Assembly (NCBI RefSeq): GCF_000940805.1
Contig: NZ_CP007142.1
Location: 4,936,593-5,000,592, forward strand
From: Gynuella sunshinyii YC6258
Lineage (GTDB): Bacteria; Pseudomonadota; Gammaproteobacteria; Pseudomonadales; Natronospirillaceae
Reading direction: 5' to 3'
Length of the DNA stretch: 64,000 bases
The translations under genes were made by a program, and so were the position numbers. How positions within the stretch are numbered: the stretch's first letter is position 1; every line of letters starts with the position of its first letter. Below are positions 19,908 to 30,900 of this stretch, piece after piece. Below the pieces are notes generated by a model. It was not told the DNA's origin, ran no database searches, and worked only from the letters and a program-made list of their open reading frames with translations.

Positions 19908-21041
19908 TCAGTTATTAATCAGCACGTCTCCCACAACGCCCCATTGCCGGCTGAAGGAATTGTTCCAGCTTGAACTGGAGGTTTTGATGTACCAGGTACC
20001 ATTACCTGGGCGCCACACGGCCATATCTGCTTTGCTATCTCCATCAAAGTCTGTGTTTGCCAGCGGCACATCATTAACCTGACCCCATTGGCGACTGAAG
20101 CTGTCTTGCCAATCCGAGGATGAGGTTTTTACATACCAGGTGCCATTGGATGGACGCCAGACGGCCATGTCATCAATGCCATCGCCATCGAAGTCTGTGT
20201 TGACGATTGGCGTATCACCGTATAAGCCCCACTGAACACTGAAACTGTCATTCCAATTGGAGCTGGAGGTTCTGATATACCAGGTTCCATTACTGGGACG
20301 CCATACCGCAATGTCGGCTTTTCCGTCACCATCAAAGTCACTGTTCATCAATGGAACGTCCCCTATCAGCCCCCACTGTCGAGTGAAGGCAGATGCCCAA
20401 CCGGAGGATGAGGTCCGAACCAGCCAGTTACCGTCACTGGGACGCCATACCACCATATCGTCAATACCATCACCATCAAAATCAGATTGTGTAATCGGAG
20501 TGTCACCCGCCATTCCATGCGCCACGGATACATTGGTGTTCCAGCCGGATGAAGAGGTCTTGATATACCAGATGCCATTTGCAGGTCTCCAGACACCCAT
20601 ATCGCTGCGACCATCACCATCGAAATCGGAATTACCCAAAGTAATGTCACCCGCCTGACCCCACTGCACAGAAAAAGAGTCATTCCAGTTCGAAGCTGAG
20701 GTTCGGACATACCAGACACCATCACTGGGCCGCCATACCGCCATATCGTTAATATCATCACCATCAAAATCAGCATTCTTGATAGGCACATCGTTTACAA
20801 GCCCCCATTGCCGACTGAATGAGTATGTCCAGACGGAAGAGGATGTCTGGACATACCAGACCCCATCACTGGGTCGCCAAACCACCATATCGGTCTTACC
20901 GTCATGATCAAAGTCATTGTCAGCCACAACATTGACGGCCAATACCGAAACCGCTGCCACACTGGTTGTGAGTAGAAGCTTGTGAAAAATGGAACTTGAA
21001 AATCGCGGTGTGAGTAAATCTGAGGACATAAACTTCTCCAT
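19908..21041 (-). CDS. Exported seven-repeat FG-GAP/VCBS-like protein
   Basis: This 377-residue protein has an N-terminal signal peptide (hydrophobic LLLTTSVAAVSVLAVNVVA, likely cleavage near residue 40). Residues 42-377 are exactly seven tandem repeats of 48 residues, each starting DFDGDGxxD, a calcium-binding DxDxDG loop, then VWRPSxGxWYxxTSS and SFSxQWG. Repeats of this kind form beta-propellers; seven gives a complete ring. It is therefore probably a secreted or periplasmic calcium-stabilised propeller for binding or adhesion. No anchor or enzyme domain follows, so its partner is unknown. Confidence 0.85.
   Translation of the reverse strand: MEKFMSSDLLTPRFSSSIFHKLLLTTSVAAVSVLAVNVVADNDFDHDGKTDMVVWRPSDGVWYVQTSSSVWTYSFSRQWGLVNDVPIKNADFDGDDINDMAVWRPSDGVWYVRTSASNWNDSFSVQWGQAGDITLGNSDFDGDGRSDMGVWRPANGIWYIKTSSSGWNTNVSVAHGMAGDTPITQSDFDGDGIDDMVVWRPSDGNWLVRTSSSGWASAFTRQWGLIGDVPLMNSDFDGDGKADIAVWRPSNGTWYIRTSSSNWNDSFSVQWGLYGDTPIVNTDFDGDGIDDMAVWRPSNGTWYVKTSSSDWQDSFSRQWGQVNDVPLANTDFDGDSKADMAVWRPGNGTWYIKTSSSSWNNSFSRQWGVVGDVLINN
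19911..20918 (-). repeat. Seven tandem 144-bp coding repeats
   Basis: The coding sequence for residues 42-377 divides into seven in-frame units of 144 bases with no remainder (1008 bases), ending at the stop codon. Units differ by substitutions only; I see no indels. Confidence 0.85.
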
Positions 21042-21217
21042 TGAGCGCTCATTGTGATTGAGTATTCTGCTGACATATCAAGAAATGATATGAGTGGGCA
21101 GCTACTCTACTACACGCGCGCAGAGACTGGACTTCAGTCATTAGTCGTAAAGCCGCACAGTTCTGGAGCAACCTTAGAATGAGATTGCCTGACATTTGGC
21201 AAACAAAGGGCACCGCA

Positions 21218-21505
21218 CTATTGCTCGGAACTTAATACTTCCAACCCGCCAGTAATCGGCAGATAAATATCATTAAAACCCGGAATAACATGCCACTCAG
21301 GAGAGATATCAATAACATCAATATTCACGCCAACTTTCAAAACCTTGTTTTCAGCGGCGGCTGATTCAGAAGTATCCAGCGCAGTGAGTGTCAAACTGAA
21401 AACCCCAACATTATTGTCTTCATTGCGTTCTGGTCCGCTAATCGTAATCTCCCAAATAGCTGATCCCAAGCTTCGACCGAAGCGCAATAGATTAAAAGTT
21501 GCCAC
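21218..21505 (-). CDS. Hypothetical small protein or gene remnant
   Basis: A 95-residue open frame with no recognised domain. Its composition (FSLTLTALDTSESAAAENK, IDVIDISPEWHVIPGF) resembles a beta-rich extracellular module rather than random translation, so it may be the end of a decayed longer gene. There is no signal peptide or clear ribosome-binding site. Weak support. Confidence 0.25.
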   Translation of the reverse strand: MATFNLLRFGRSLGSAIWEITISGPERNEDNNVGVFSLTLTALDTSESAAAENKVLKVGVNIDVIDISPEWHVIPGFNDIYLPITGGLEVLSSEQ

Positions 21506-21573
21506 GAAACATCTGTCAGAGAGACAGGTTGATATCCGCCAAATATTGACTGCGTAGAACGAACTTTAAACAA

Positions 21574-21960
21574 TCGGCTTATTCGATACCTTTTATAGAC
21601 ATCAATACAATATTACTCTTAACTCATTCATTCCAAACAATACGACTCAGATCAATATTTCCTTAACAATATCTCTCTCATGAATGATTCTGATTATCAT
21701 ATTTTTTTGAACGACAGATCTGAATTTTTTAATAAAACAATCATTTTTAACTGCTCTACAGCAGTGCATAAATTTTTTAACTGAAAAAGTAATGATCCTA
21801 TCCAGCTCAAGTTTTGAGCACACAGGTAATTAGTAACGCAACAGTTTAGGGCATCCAAAAACTTCATACTAAAGGGGGAGTTCTTTTCGCCGAATTTTTG
21901 AAACATAGTGAAGATATGGTTTAGCTCACTTTGTCGTAATACCAATTATGTGAGGGCAAG
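21574..21960 (+). other. Upstream region of the PUFA-like synthase operon
   Basis: An AT-rich gap of ~390 bases that must contain the promoter of the large synthase operon. A GAGGGC ribosome-binding site sits just before the ATG at 21961. No clear operator was recognised. Confidence 0.45.
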
Positions 21961-24900
21961 ATGAAAAAAGATATTGCGGTCATTGGCATTGGTTCCTTTT
22001 TTCCAGATGCGCCCGATACCCGACATTTCTGGTCAAACATCCTGAACAAAAAAGATAGCATTATCGATATCCCCGAGCTCTACTGGGAGCTGGAGGATTT
22101 TTATGATTCTGATCCTTCCGCGCGCGACAAAACCTACGGCAAAAAAGCAGGTGTTGTTGACGCCGTTGAATTCGACTCACTGGAATTTGGCATCCCACCG
22201 AAACTCATGGAGTCCATTTCCGTCGATCAGCTGTTTGCGCTCCTGGTCGCCAGACAGGCACTGATGGATGCCAATTTGTTAGGCAGTCAATCAAAACCGT
22301 TCAATCGGGAAAAAGCCGGCGTCATTCTGGGAGCAGCGATTGGTAAAACGGCTTTCAGTCTCAGTCACCGCTTGCAGGCACCTCGACTGCGAAAAATCAT
22401 CCTCAACAGTGGTGTTCCAGAGGCTGTTGCCAATCACATCATAGAACGCATTCAGGACTCTGAACTCGATTGGAGCGAAGCCTCGAATCCTGGTTATCTG
22501 GCCAACATTGTCGCTGGCAGAATCGCCAACCGGTTTGATTTTGGTGGTACCAATTCCACGGTGGATGCCGCCTGTGCCAGCAGTCTCTCAGCGATCAAAT
22601 ACGCGGTACAGGAACTCATTACCGGCGAGTGCGATATTGTGCTGACAGGCGGCGTGAACCTCGACTGCTCTGATTTCTCTTTTGTGTCTTTCAGCAAAAC
22701 GCCGGCCATTTCCAAATCCAACCATTGCCGCCCGTTTGACGCTGATTCTGATGGCATGCTACTGGGTGATGGCATCGGCATGATGGTACTGAAACGTCTT
22801 GACGATGCCGAACGGGACAACGATCGAGTCTATGCAGTGCTCAAGGGCATCGGCTCATCCAGTGACGGCAAGGTCATGAGTATTTACGCGCCCAACACCC
22901 AAGGGCAGTTGAAGGCACTGCATCGGGCTTATGAAAATGCACAGGTCGAACCGTGTTCTGTCGGATTGATCGAAGCACACGGTACCGGAACACCCGCGGG
23001 CGACAAATGCGAAGTTGAAACGTTGACCCAATTTTTTTCCACTCATGAAACGCCGGCCAGACAGATTGCACTGGGCAGTGTAAAAAGCCAGATCGGTCAT
23101 GCCCGTCTGGCTGCCGGTGCTGCTGGAATGATCAAAGCCATTCTGGCGCTACACCATAAAATTCTGCCGCCGATGATTAACGTCACCCAACCGGCGGATA
23201 AACTGGCGCAGGATAACTCACCTTTTTACGTAATCTCTGAAAGTCGTCCGTGGATCGTTAATCAGCGCACCCCGGCGCGTCGGGCCGGCGTCAGCGCTTT
23301 TGGTTTTGGTGGTACCAATTTCCATATCGTGTTGGAAGAATATCAAAAAGACCATGAGGCACCGTACCGACTGACTGAACTTCCAAGGGAAATACTGTTA
23401 TCTGCAGATACCAAAACAGACTTAATGACGCTGATCAGAACTGGGTTGGAACCTGACGCCGATGACACCTCTTTTGCCCACTGGCTCGATACTCTGTCCA
23501 CCGCACCGGTCAGTCACGAATCTCCCCGTCTGGGATTTGTAGCGGAGCACCTGCAACAGGCAAAAGAGCTGTTGACCCAGGCACTCAAACACCTGGAACA
23601 GCGTACCACCAGCGAGTGGGAAACTCCGGACGGCATTTATTTTCGCGAGGCGTCATATCCTCATCGAGATAAAATTGTGGCGCTGTTTCCGGGTCAGGGA
23701 TCGCAGTATCCACACATGCTCAAGTCCCTTGTGGAAAACTATCCGGAACTTCGATCTTTTCTGGAACTGGCCGATAATCTGAACCTGAGCCATCAACGGC
23801 CGGCGCTGTCCGATATTCTGTACCCCATATCAATGTACGATCCATCCAGGGAACAGGCATGGTTATCATCCATTCATCAAACTGAAAACACCCAGCCGGC
23901 CCTGGGCGCACTTTCGGCCGGTCTGTTTTCCATATGCCGGAAACGCGGTCTGAATCCGGCCTTTTTTGTCGGTCATAGTTTCGGAGAACTGACTGCACTC
24001 TGGGCCGCAGGTGCGATGACTGACCGCGACTTTCTGGAAATTGCCGGTAAACGCGGCGAGCTCATGCAACAGGCTGGCGGGCAGAATAACCCTGGAGCCA
24101 TGCTGGCAGTGATTGCGGATAAAAGCAGCATCGAAGAGATCGTGGCATCCATTCCGGATCTTCATATCGCCAATATGAATTCTCCACAGCAGACGGTGTT
24201 ATCCGGTTCGATAGCGGCCATCGAACAGGCTGAACAGCAGTTAAAGGCATTTGCCACCAGTCGGCTGCCGGTATCTGCAGCGTTCCATTCTCCGGCCATG
24301 AAACCCGCACAAACAGAAATGGAACATTTTCTGGCTGACAAGGCATTTCATCCATTAACCGCGCAAGTATTCGCTAACGCCAATGGCCAGTGCTACCCGC
24401 AAAAAACCCGAGAGATCAAAGACCGTTTCGTTTCCCAGATAACCTCACCGGTTGAATTTATCCGCACCATCGAAAACGTTTATCAGGCGGGTGGCCGGTT
24501 GTTTGTGGAGATCGGCCCCAAACGGGTACTGGCCACATTGGTCGAAAAAATACTGGGCGACAGAGAGTTTCAGACCATCAGTCTGAATCCGTCCCCTAAA
24601 ATCTCTGCAGAACTGCAACTGCGACAGGCTTTGATAAAATTAAAAGTACTGGGCGTCGCCCTGTCAGACGATCCATACGCGATTAAAACCACACCTGCAC
24701 CCGCCAAAAAACAAAGTCCGGCCATTTTCACCGTTGACCCCACGGTCTTTTTTACCAAAGAGACACGCGCAAGGATCACTGAGGCCGTCGAGAAAAAAGA
24801 TGATCTGGTGTTAGTGACTGCGGCAAACACCCCGCCGGAAAAAGTCCGGGAGCATAACCATGTTCACCCGGAGCCCAACCATGTGGTCAACATCAAGGAG

Positions 24901-27900
24901 GTTTCTGTGGACAAACCACTAACAACATCCGACTTAACTGTCATCGATAACATCCAGCAGCTCAATGGTAAAGTACTTCAGCAATTTTTAAAAAATCAGG
25001 GCGAACAGATCGATATATTAAAAATTCTGGCCAACAAAACGGCGGACCCGATACTCGACAGGCAACTGGGACTGATGGAAAGTTTCCAACAGAACAGTTT
25101 TCAGGCGTACAGTGCATTCTTCAACGAACAAAGCAGGTTGATGGGTACATCGGACAGCCGTCCGACATTACAAAATGCCACCACGCGACCATCATCTCTA
25201 TCCCATCACACCGCAGACAACATCCTCAAACCAGATATCAGTACTGCACCGATCAATCACTCACCTGCCGAGCAGAGCGTGTCTTCATCTGTCGCCAATC
25301 GCTCAACAAGCACCACCACGTTTAAAACCGCTGAGCCGGTCAGTAACGTCACCCCGGTATCTGTGAGCACTACAATTCCATCTGTTCCTGACAACAACGT
25401 TCTCAGCCGGATACTGTTTAGCATTATCAGTGATAAAACCGGATACCCGGAAGATATGCTGGAAGCGGATATGAACCTGGAATCTGATCTGGGTATTGAT
25501 TCGATCAAGCGGGTGGAAATTTTTTCCGCCTTAAATGAAGCACTGGAAGGAGGCATTCATAAGGAAGATGTCGAGGCCCTGGCCAGTTTGAGCACCATTC
25601 TGGACATTACCGGTTATCTTGCTAACCGAAGTAGTGCCCAGGCTGAAAGACATGCCCCATCTGCGCCACAGAGCACAAATGCTTCAGTATCACCTCACTC
25701 CGCCGGCCAGATGAACTACCGGAAAATACTGTTTACCATCATCAGTGATAAAACCGGCTATCCGGAAGACATGCTTGAAACGGACATGAATCTGGAGTCT
25801 GATCTCGGTATCGATTCGATTAAACGGGTGGAAATTTTTTCCGCTCTCAATGACGCCATGGCTTCCGGTATCCATAAAGAGGATGTGGAAGCACTGGCAA
25901 ACCTGACAACCATCGAAGAGATCATTGCTTATCTGACTCAGACCAGCGACACCCAGTCTTCCGTCACGACACCGGCACCGGCATCTGTGAATCCAATAGC
26001 TACACCTCCACTGCCATCCGACAGCGGACACCTGAAAACGCTGTTCATGCAAATCATCAGCGATAAAACCGGCTATCCCGGTGACATGCTGAGTGTTGAT
26101 ATGGATCTTGAATCGGATCTCGGAATCGACTCCATCAAGCGGGTGGAAATTTTCTCCGCGCTCAACGAACAACTGCCTTCAGGATTATCGCGTGAAGACG
26201 TGGAAGCGCTGAGTGGTATTTCCAATATCGACGGCATTATCAGTTATCTTGCTACGGGAACATCGACTGACAGCGAACAACCGATACCGCAGGAGCGTTT
26301 TATAAAACGCTACGAAGTGGTGCCATCGGAATGCCCCTTGGCCGGCACCGGAGTCTCACGTATCAAACCGGGATCGACCATCATCCTGTTTTCTGAGGGC
26401 TCCGAACTCACCGAGATACTTGCCCAAGAACTCCTGCTACTCGGCAGTCAACCGATCATCATCGCCTGGCAAGAACAGACCTTTGACTTTCAAAACATTA
26501 ATGAATCCTGCGCCGTTATAGAGCTGACCGGCAGCAACGAAACGCACTTTGAAGAGGCATTCAAAATTGTGAGCGGATTGACCCATGAGATACATGGCAT
26601 GCTGTATCTGATGCCGGTTCATAATCCGGAAAATCGCTGGGAATCCGTCTGGGATCGCCAGATCGCTGCAATGGTTCGAGGTGCGTTCTTTGCCGCCAAA
26701 TATTTTTACCATACTGCGCTGGCAAACCTGACGCCTGAAGAACATGACTCAAGATTCTTCATGGCGCTGACACGTATTGATGGAAAACTCGGCGCCGGCG
26801 ACCAGTTCAATGGACGCTTCACCCAGGGTGGTTTATTCGGTTTGATGAAATCCATCAAACAAGAGTGGGAGCGGGTTTTTTGCCATGCTGTCGATATAGA
26901 TCCGGATTGTTCCGCAATCGATGTGGCAGATATCGTATTCAAAGAGTTAGCCGCCATCGAAAGCAATACCCATGAAACCGGCTGGAAAAACGGACAACGT
27001 ATCACCCTGAGATTAAACGAACACTATCGCCATCAACCGGGCACATTATCACCCACAGAAAAAGATTTCTTTTTTGTACCGGGTGGCGGCAGAGGTATCA
27101 CTGCGGAATGTGTTAAAGGCATGGCCCGTACATTCAAATGTCGGTTCCTGCTGATGGGCCGGACAAAGTTGAGCACAACGTTGCCAGCATGGGCACTGGA
27201 CAGTAGTGATAAAACCACGATGCGCCAGAAACTGATGGCTGCATACAAGGAGCGCGGTGAGCCTGTTAAACCGGCCGAACTGGACGCTCTGATCACGGAT
27301 GTTCTCAATCAACAGGAAATTAAAGATACATTACAGTTCATCAAGGACGCCGGTGGTGATGCCATGTACTTCAGCGGTGATATCACCGACGAAACAGAGG
27401 TCAAATCGATTCTCGCCAAAGCCCAGACAGGCTGGGGTCCGGTCACCGGTTTTATCCATGGCGCCGGAGTGCTGGCGGATAAAAAGATTCAACGTAAAAC
27501 AGAAGCGGATTACGAAGGCGTTTTCAACACCAAAGTCGTTGGCCTGCAAACGGTCCTGCAAGCTCTTGACCCGGCAAAACTCCGGTTTTTAATGTTTTTC
27601 AGTTCCATTGCCGGTTTCTTTGGCAGTGGCGGACAATGTGACTACTCCATGGCTAACGAAGTACTCAACAAATTTGCCTTCGCCTTTCAACGGCAATACC
27701 CGGACAGCGCGGTGTGCTCGATCAACTGGGGACCCTGGGCCGGAGGAATGGTGACCGACACCCTCAAACTGATTCTGGAAACCAGCGGCGTTCACATCCT
27801 ACCAATCGATACCGGCGTGCAGTATCTGCTCGATGAACTGACCATGAACAGCGGTACCCAGGTCAATGAAATCGTGATCAACGGAACCGACACCATGCGA

Positions 27901-27948
27901 CCGGCCCAGGCGGAAGTTAAAACTCAGGCAAAAGCCGATATGGCATAA
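21961..27948 (+). CDS. PfaA-like multidomain synthase KS-AT-ACP-ACP-ACP-KR
   Basis: This 1995-residue iterative synthase has: KS ~1-465 with DAACASSL (C205), EAHGTGTPAGD and KSQIGHARLAAG, all intact; AT ~555-880 with FPGQGSQYPHM and GHSFGEL (Ser ~671); three ACP domains, each with ESDLGIDSIKR, phosphopantetheine serines at ~1181, 1286 and 1391 (105-residue period); KR ~1695-1960 with PGGGRGITAE and active Tyr1895 in QCDYSMANE. No DH follows the KR. The architecture is that of PfaA of polyunsaturated fatty acid and related secondary-lipid synthases. It extends an acyl chain on the ACPs and reduces the beta-keto group. A phosphopantetheinyl transferase is needed and is not in this window. Confidence 0.93.
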   Translation: MKKDIAVIGIGSFFPDAPDTRHFWSNILNKKDSIIDIPELYWELEDFYDSDPSARDKTYGKKAGVVDAVEFDSLEFGIPPKLMESISVDQLFALLVARQALMDANLLGSQSKPFNREKAGVILGAAIGKTAFSLSHRLQAPRLRKIILNSGVPEAVANHIIERIQDSELDWSEASNPGYLANIVAGRIANRFDFGGTNSTVDAACASSLSAIKYAVQELITGECDIVLTGGVNLDCSDFSFVSFSKTPAISKSNHCRPFDADSDGMLLGDGIGMMVLKRLDDAERDNDRVYAVLKGIGSSSDGKVMSIYAPNTQGQLKALHRAYENAQVEPCSVGLIEAHGTGTPAGDKCEVETLTQFFSTHETPARQIALGSVKSQIGHARLAAGAAGMIKAILALHHKILPPMINVTQPADKLAQDNSPFYVISESRPWIVNQRTPARRAGVSAFGFGGTNFHIVLEEYQKDHEAPYRLTELPREILLSADTKTDLMTLIRTGLEPDADDTSFAHWLDTLSTAPVSHESPRLGFVAEHLQQAKELLTQALKHLEQRTTSEWETPDGIYFREASYPHRDKIVALFPGQGSQYPHMLKSLVENYPELRSFLELADNLNLSHQRPALSDILYPISMYDPSREQAWLSSIHQTENTQPALGALSAGLFSICRKRGLNPAFFVGHSFGELTALWAAGAMTDRDFLEIAGKRGELMQQAGGQNNPGAMLAVIADKSSIEEIVASIPDLHIANMNSPQQTVLSGSIAAIEQAEQQLKAFATSRLPVSAAFHSPAMKPAQTEMEHFLADKAFHPLTAQVFANANGQCYPQKTREIKDRFVSQITSPVEFIRTIENVYQAGGRLFVEIGPKRVLATLVEKILGDREFQTISLNPSPKISAELQLRQALIKLKVLGVALSDDPYAIKTTPAPAKKQSPAIFTVDPTVFFTKETRARITEAVEKKDDLVLVTAANTPPEKVREHNHVHPEPNHVVNIKEVSVDKPLTTSDLTVIDNIQQLNGKVLQQFLKNQGEQIDILKILANKTADPILDRQLGLMESFQQNSFQAYSAFFNEQSRLMGTSDSRPTLQNATTRPSSLSHHTADNILKPDISTAPINHSPAEQSVSSSVANRSTSTTTFKTAEPVSNVTPVSVSTTIPSVPDNNVLSRILFSIISDKTGYPEDMLEADMNLESDLGIDSIKRVEIFSALNEALEGGIHKEDVEALASLSTILDITGYLANRSSAQAERHAPSAPQSTNASVSPHSAGQMNYRKILFTIISDKTGYPEDMLETDMNLESDLGIDSIKRVEIFSALNDAMASGIHKEDVEALANLTTIEEIIAYLTQTSDTQSSVTTPAPASVNPIATPPLPSDSGHLKTLFMQIISDKTGYPGDMLSVDMDLESDLGIDSIKRVEIFSALNEQLPSGLSREDVEALSGISNIDGIISYLATGTSTDSEQPIPQERFIKRYEVVPSECPLAGTGVSRIKPGSTIILFSEGSELTEILAQELLLLGSQPIIIAWQEQTFDFQNINESCAVIELTGSNETHFEEAFKIVSGLTHEIHGMLYLMPVHNPENRWESVWDRQIAAMVRGAFFAAKYFYHTALANLTPEEHDSRFFMALTRIDGKLGAGDQFNGRFTQGGLFGLMKSIKQEWERVFCHAVDIDPDCSAIDVADIVFKELAAIESNTHETGWKNGQRITLRLNEHYRHQPGTLSPTEKDFFFVPGGGRGITAECVKGMARTFKCRFLLMGRTKLSTTLPAWALDSSDKTTMRQKLMAAYKERGEPVKPAELDALITDVLNQQEIKDTLQFIKDAGGDAMYFSGDITDETEVKSILAKAQTGWGPVTGFIHGAGVLADKKIQRKTEADYEGVFNTKVVGLQTVLQALDPAKLRFLMFFSSIAGFFGSGGQCDYSMANEVLNKFAFAFQRQYPDSAVCSINWGPWAGGMVTDTLKLILETSGVHILPIDTGVQYLLDELTMNSGTQVNEIVINGTDTMRPAQAEVKTQAKADMA

Positions 27949-27970
27949 CGGCATCAAGGGCACGAGAGAG

Positions 27971-30900
27971 ATGGAAAAGATTGCGATACTGGGCATTGGC
28001 TGCCTGTTTCCGGGAAATACGGACAAGGATGCATTCTGGCAAAGCCTGCTTGAAAACCAGACCTTAACCGGCACCGACAAATATGCCGACCGGGTCATCG
28101 AACGGGGTCAGCTCAAGCCTTACCAGGGTGATTTTGATGACTGTAATATCGATCAGGAAGAAATAAATGCACTGGGGGAAATATACAAATGGAGTCTCGC
28201 AGTCGCCCGTGATGCTCTGAAAGATTGTGGTTATCTGAATAACCATGAAGTACTGCAGAAAACCGGAATGGTGATGGGCACACTGAGCATGCCGGTGAAA
28301 GAAGATGCCGATATGATTGCAGATTTTATATCTGCCAGTAGCCGCATCCAGATGGAAGGTCTGGTTGAAAATAGCTGCATACCATTACAGCTGAACAACA
28401 AATCCGGCGTCATCGATCCGGTTCCCGGTTTCTCTGACAGCGACCCTCCGAGTGTCACCGCCAAAGCACTTGGACTTGGCGGCCCGGTGTTTTCCTTTAA
28501 CGCCGCCTGCGCCACCCCCTTGTACAGTTTTAAACTGGCATCCTATTACCTGCAGAATCGACTTGCCGATGTCATGATTGCCGGTTCCCATTGTTATAAC
28601 GAGCTGGTCATTGGCAATTGCGGTTTATTCGATCTGCTCGGGGTCTTGTGTGATGACGGTGAAAGTCGCCCGCTGGATAAATCATCGAAAGGATTGATTG
28701 CCGGCTCCGGGGCAGGAGCCTTTGTATTAAAACGGCTGGATGATGCGATCCGCGATAATGACCCAATTCTGGCAGTCGTCGAGTCTATCGGCTGGTCAAA
28801 TGACGGCGGTACCAAGGCCATTCTTGCGCCCTCCAGAGAAGGACAGACCTGGGCCTTTCAGGACGCCTATCGTGACGGCGTTGCGAATGACATAGACTAT
28901 ATCGAGTGCCACGCAACCGGAACACGTGCCGGGGATCTGGAAGAGCTGGAATCCATCGCCGCATTTTTCGCCAGTGATACGCCCCTGATCGGTGCCACCA
29001 AAGGCACCACCGGCCACTTCTTCACCGGTTCCGCCAATGCCTCCATCACCAAAGTCATTCTGGCCATGCAACACGGAATCATTCCGGCCACCTTGCGCAT
29101 CGATGATCCGGTTATTCCCGGCAATGGAACCTTGAGCGCTCACCATTATGTGCGCAGCAATACTCCCTGGCCAACAAAAGACCGGGCTAAAAGAGCCGGA
29201 ATCAATGCCTTCGGTTTTGGTGGCATTAATGCCCATCTGGTATTACGGGAATTTATTCCTGAAGAGCACATTCACCACACCAGCCATGAACCGCCCGAAC
29301 ACCAGCGGCTGGCCATTACCGGTTTGGGCCTCAGGATCGGACCGATAGCATCAACCAAAGAATTTTTCTATTCTCTGGCCGCTGGTCGGCCGGCATTTAC
29401 CAAGGTCGATGAAAAGCGTTGGCGTAGTCTGGAAAAAGATTCAGACTTTTTGCAACAGATTGATTTTACCGAGCTTCCGAAAGGTGCCTATGTCAACGAT
29501 TTCGATTTTGATTTTTTAAAATTCAAACTGCCTCCCAAAGACAATCCCTATCTGATACGACGTGATTTGTTATTACTTGATGTGGCCGCCCAGGCGCTGG
29601 AAACGGCACAAATCGACGTTGGCCAGGAACCGCGAACAGCGGTCATCGTCAACTGCGCTCATGATTTTTCCGACTGCCATTTCATGGGTGTGGAAGAAAA
29701 CCGGGCAGATCTTCTCCATGCGCTGGACCAGGGAACACCACCACTGACCGAAGCCCAAAAAAAAGAGTTGCTGCAGGTACTCCGAGAGATTGAACTTGAT
29801 CGTGAAACACCCAACACGGTACCGGGCATCATCCCCAATATCAGGGCCAACCGCATCTCCTCTCATTGGAAGTTTCAAGGCCCGTCTTTCATCGTCATAG
29901 ACCGCGAAAACGGTTTTACCAGAGCCCTTGAGTTAGCACGCTTTCTATTGAGTGAAAAGTCAATGGATGCCGTGGTCATCGGTTCTGTGGACTTTGCCGG
30001 TGAACTCGAACACCTCTACGTACAAAAAGCGAAAGGCAATTTGCCGCGCATGTTAACCACCGGTATTGGTGAAGGTGCCACAGCAGTGGTACTAAGACGA
30101 CCAGAAGATGCCATAAAACGCGGCGATAAAATCTATGCGTTTATTGATGGCATGGCAACCACATCCGGAAGCCGCTTGTCAGATAACCATAGCGCCGAAC
30201 AGGCTACTGAAGAGTGCCTGCAACAGGCCATCTCGGAAGCGGGTATCTGCAAAGGGGAAATTGGTTACCTGGAAGCACCATTGCACTACTCACTCGAGGT
30301 TGCAAAACAGGTTGAACAGCACTATGCGACACGACACCCGGAACTGATCTCCCCGACCGATTTTGAGACTGGCAGTCTCGATCAGATCACCGGTTACACG
30401 TTTACGTTATCGATGCCGCTGGCATTGATCAAAAATGCCTTGCAGCTGTTTTATCGGGTTAAATTCCCGGCCGATAGCACGACGACCCTCAGGCCCTGGA
30501 TGCCTGGTGGACAAAAACGGGTTGCCGCAATGAGTGCATTTCGTGACGATGGCAACATGTCGCATCTGTTACTGTCGGAAGCACCGGTGACAACTTCCAG
30601 CTGTCAAAACCGACAGGGCAATTTCAACCGCTATTTACTGACGGTCACCGGGACCGATGAACAGACCATCACTAACGGGCTGATGCAACTGCATCAACAG
30701 TTGTCTGATACCAAAACCATTCCTGCTTACGGCGAGCCGGAAAGGCAACGGCTGACTCGGGAAATGGCTTTGAAAAATACCGTCATCGCAGTTTTATGCG
30801 GCAACAGCTATCAGCAGTTTATCTCTGAAATTGAACAGCTCAAAGCCCGGCTGCCGGTTATTTTCCAAACCCGCCAGGACTGGCAATCCAAAGCTGGCAG

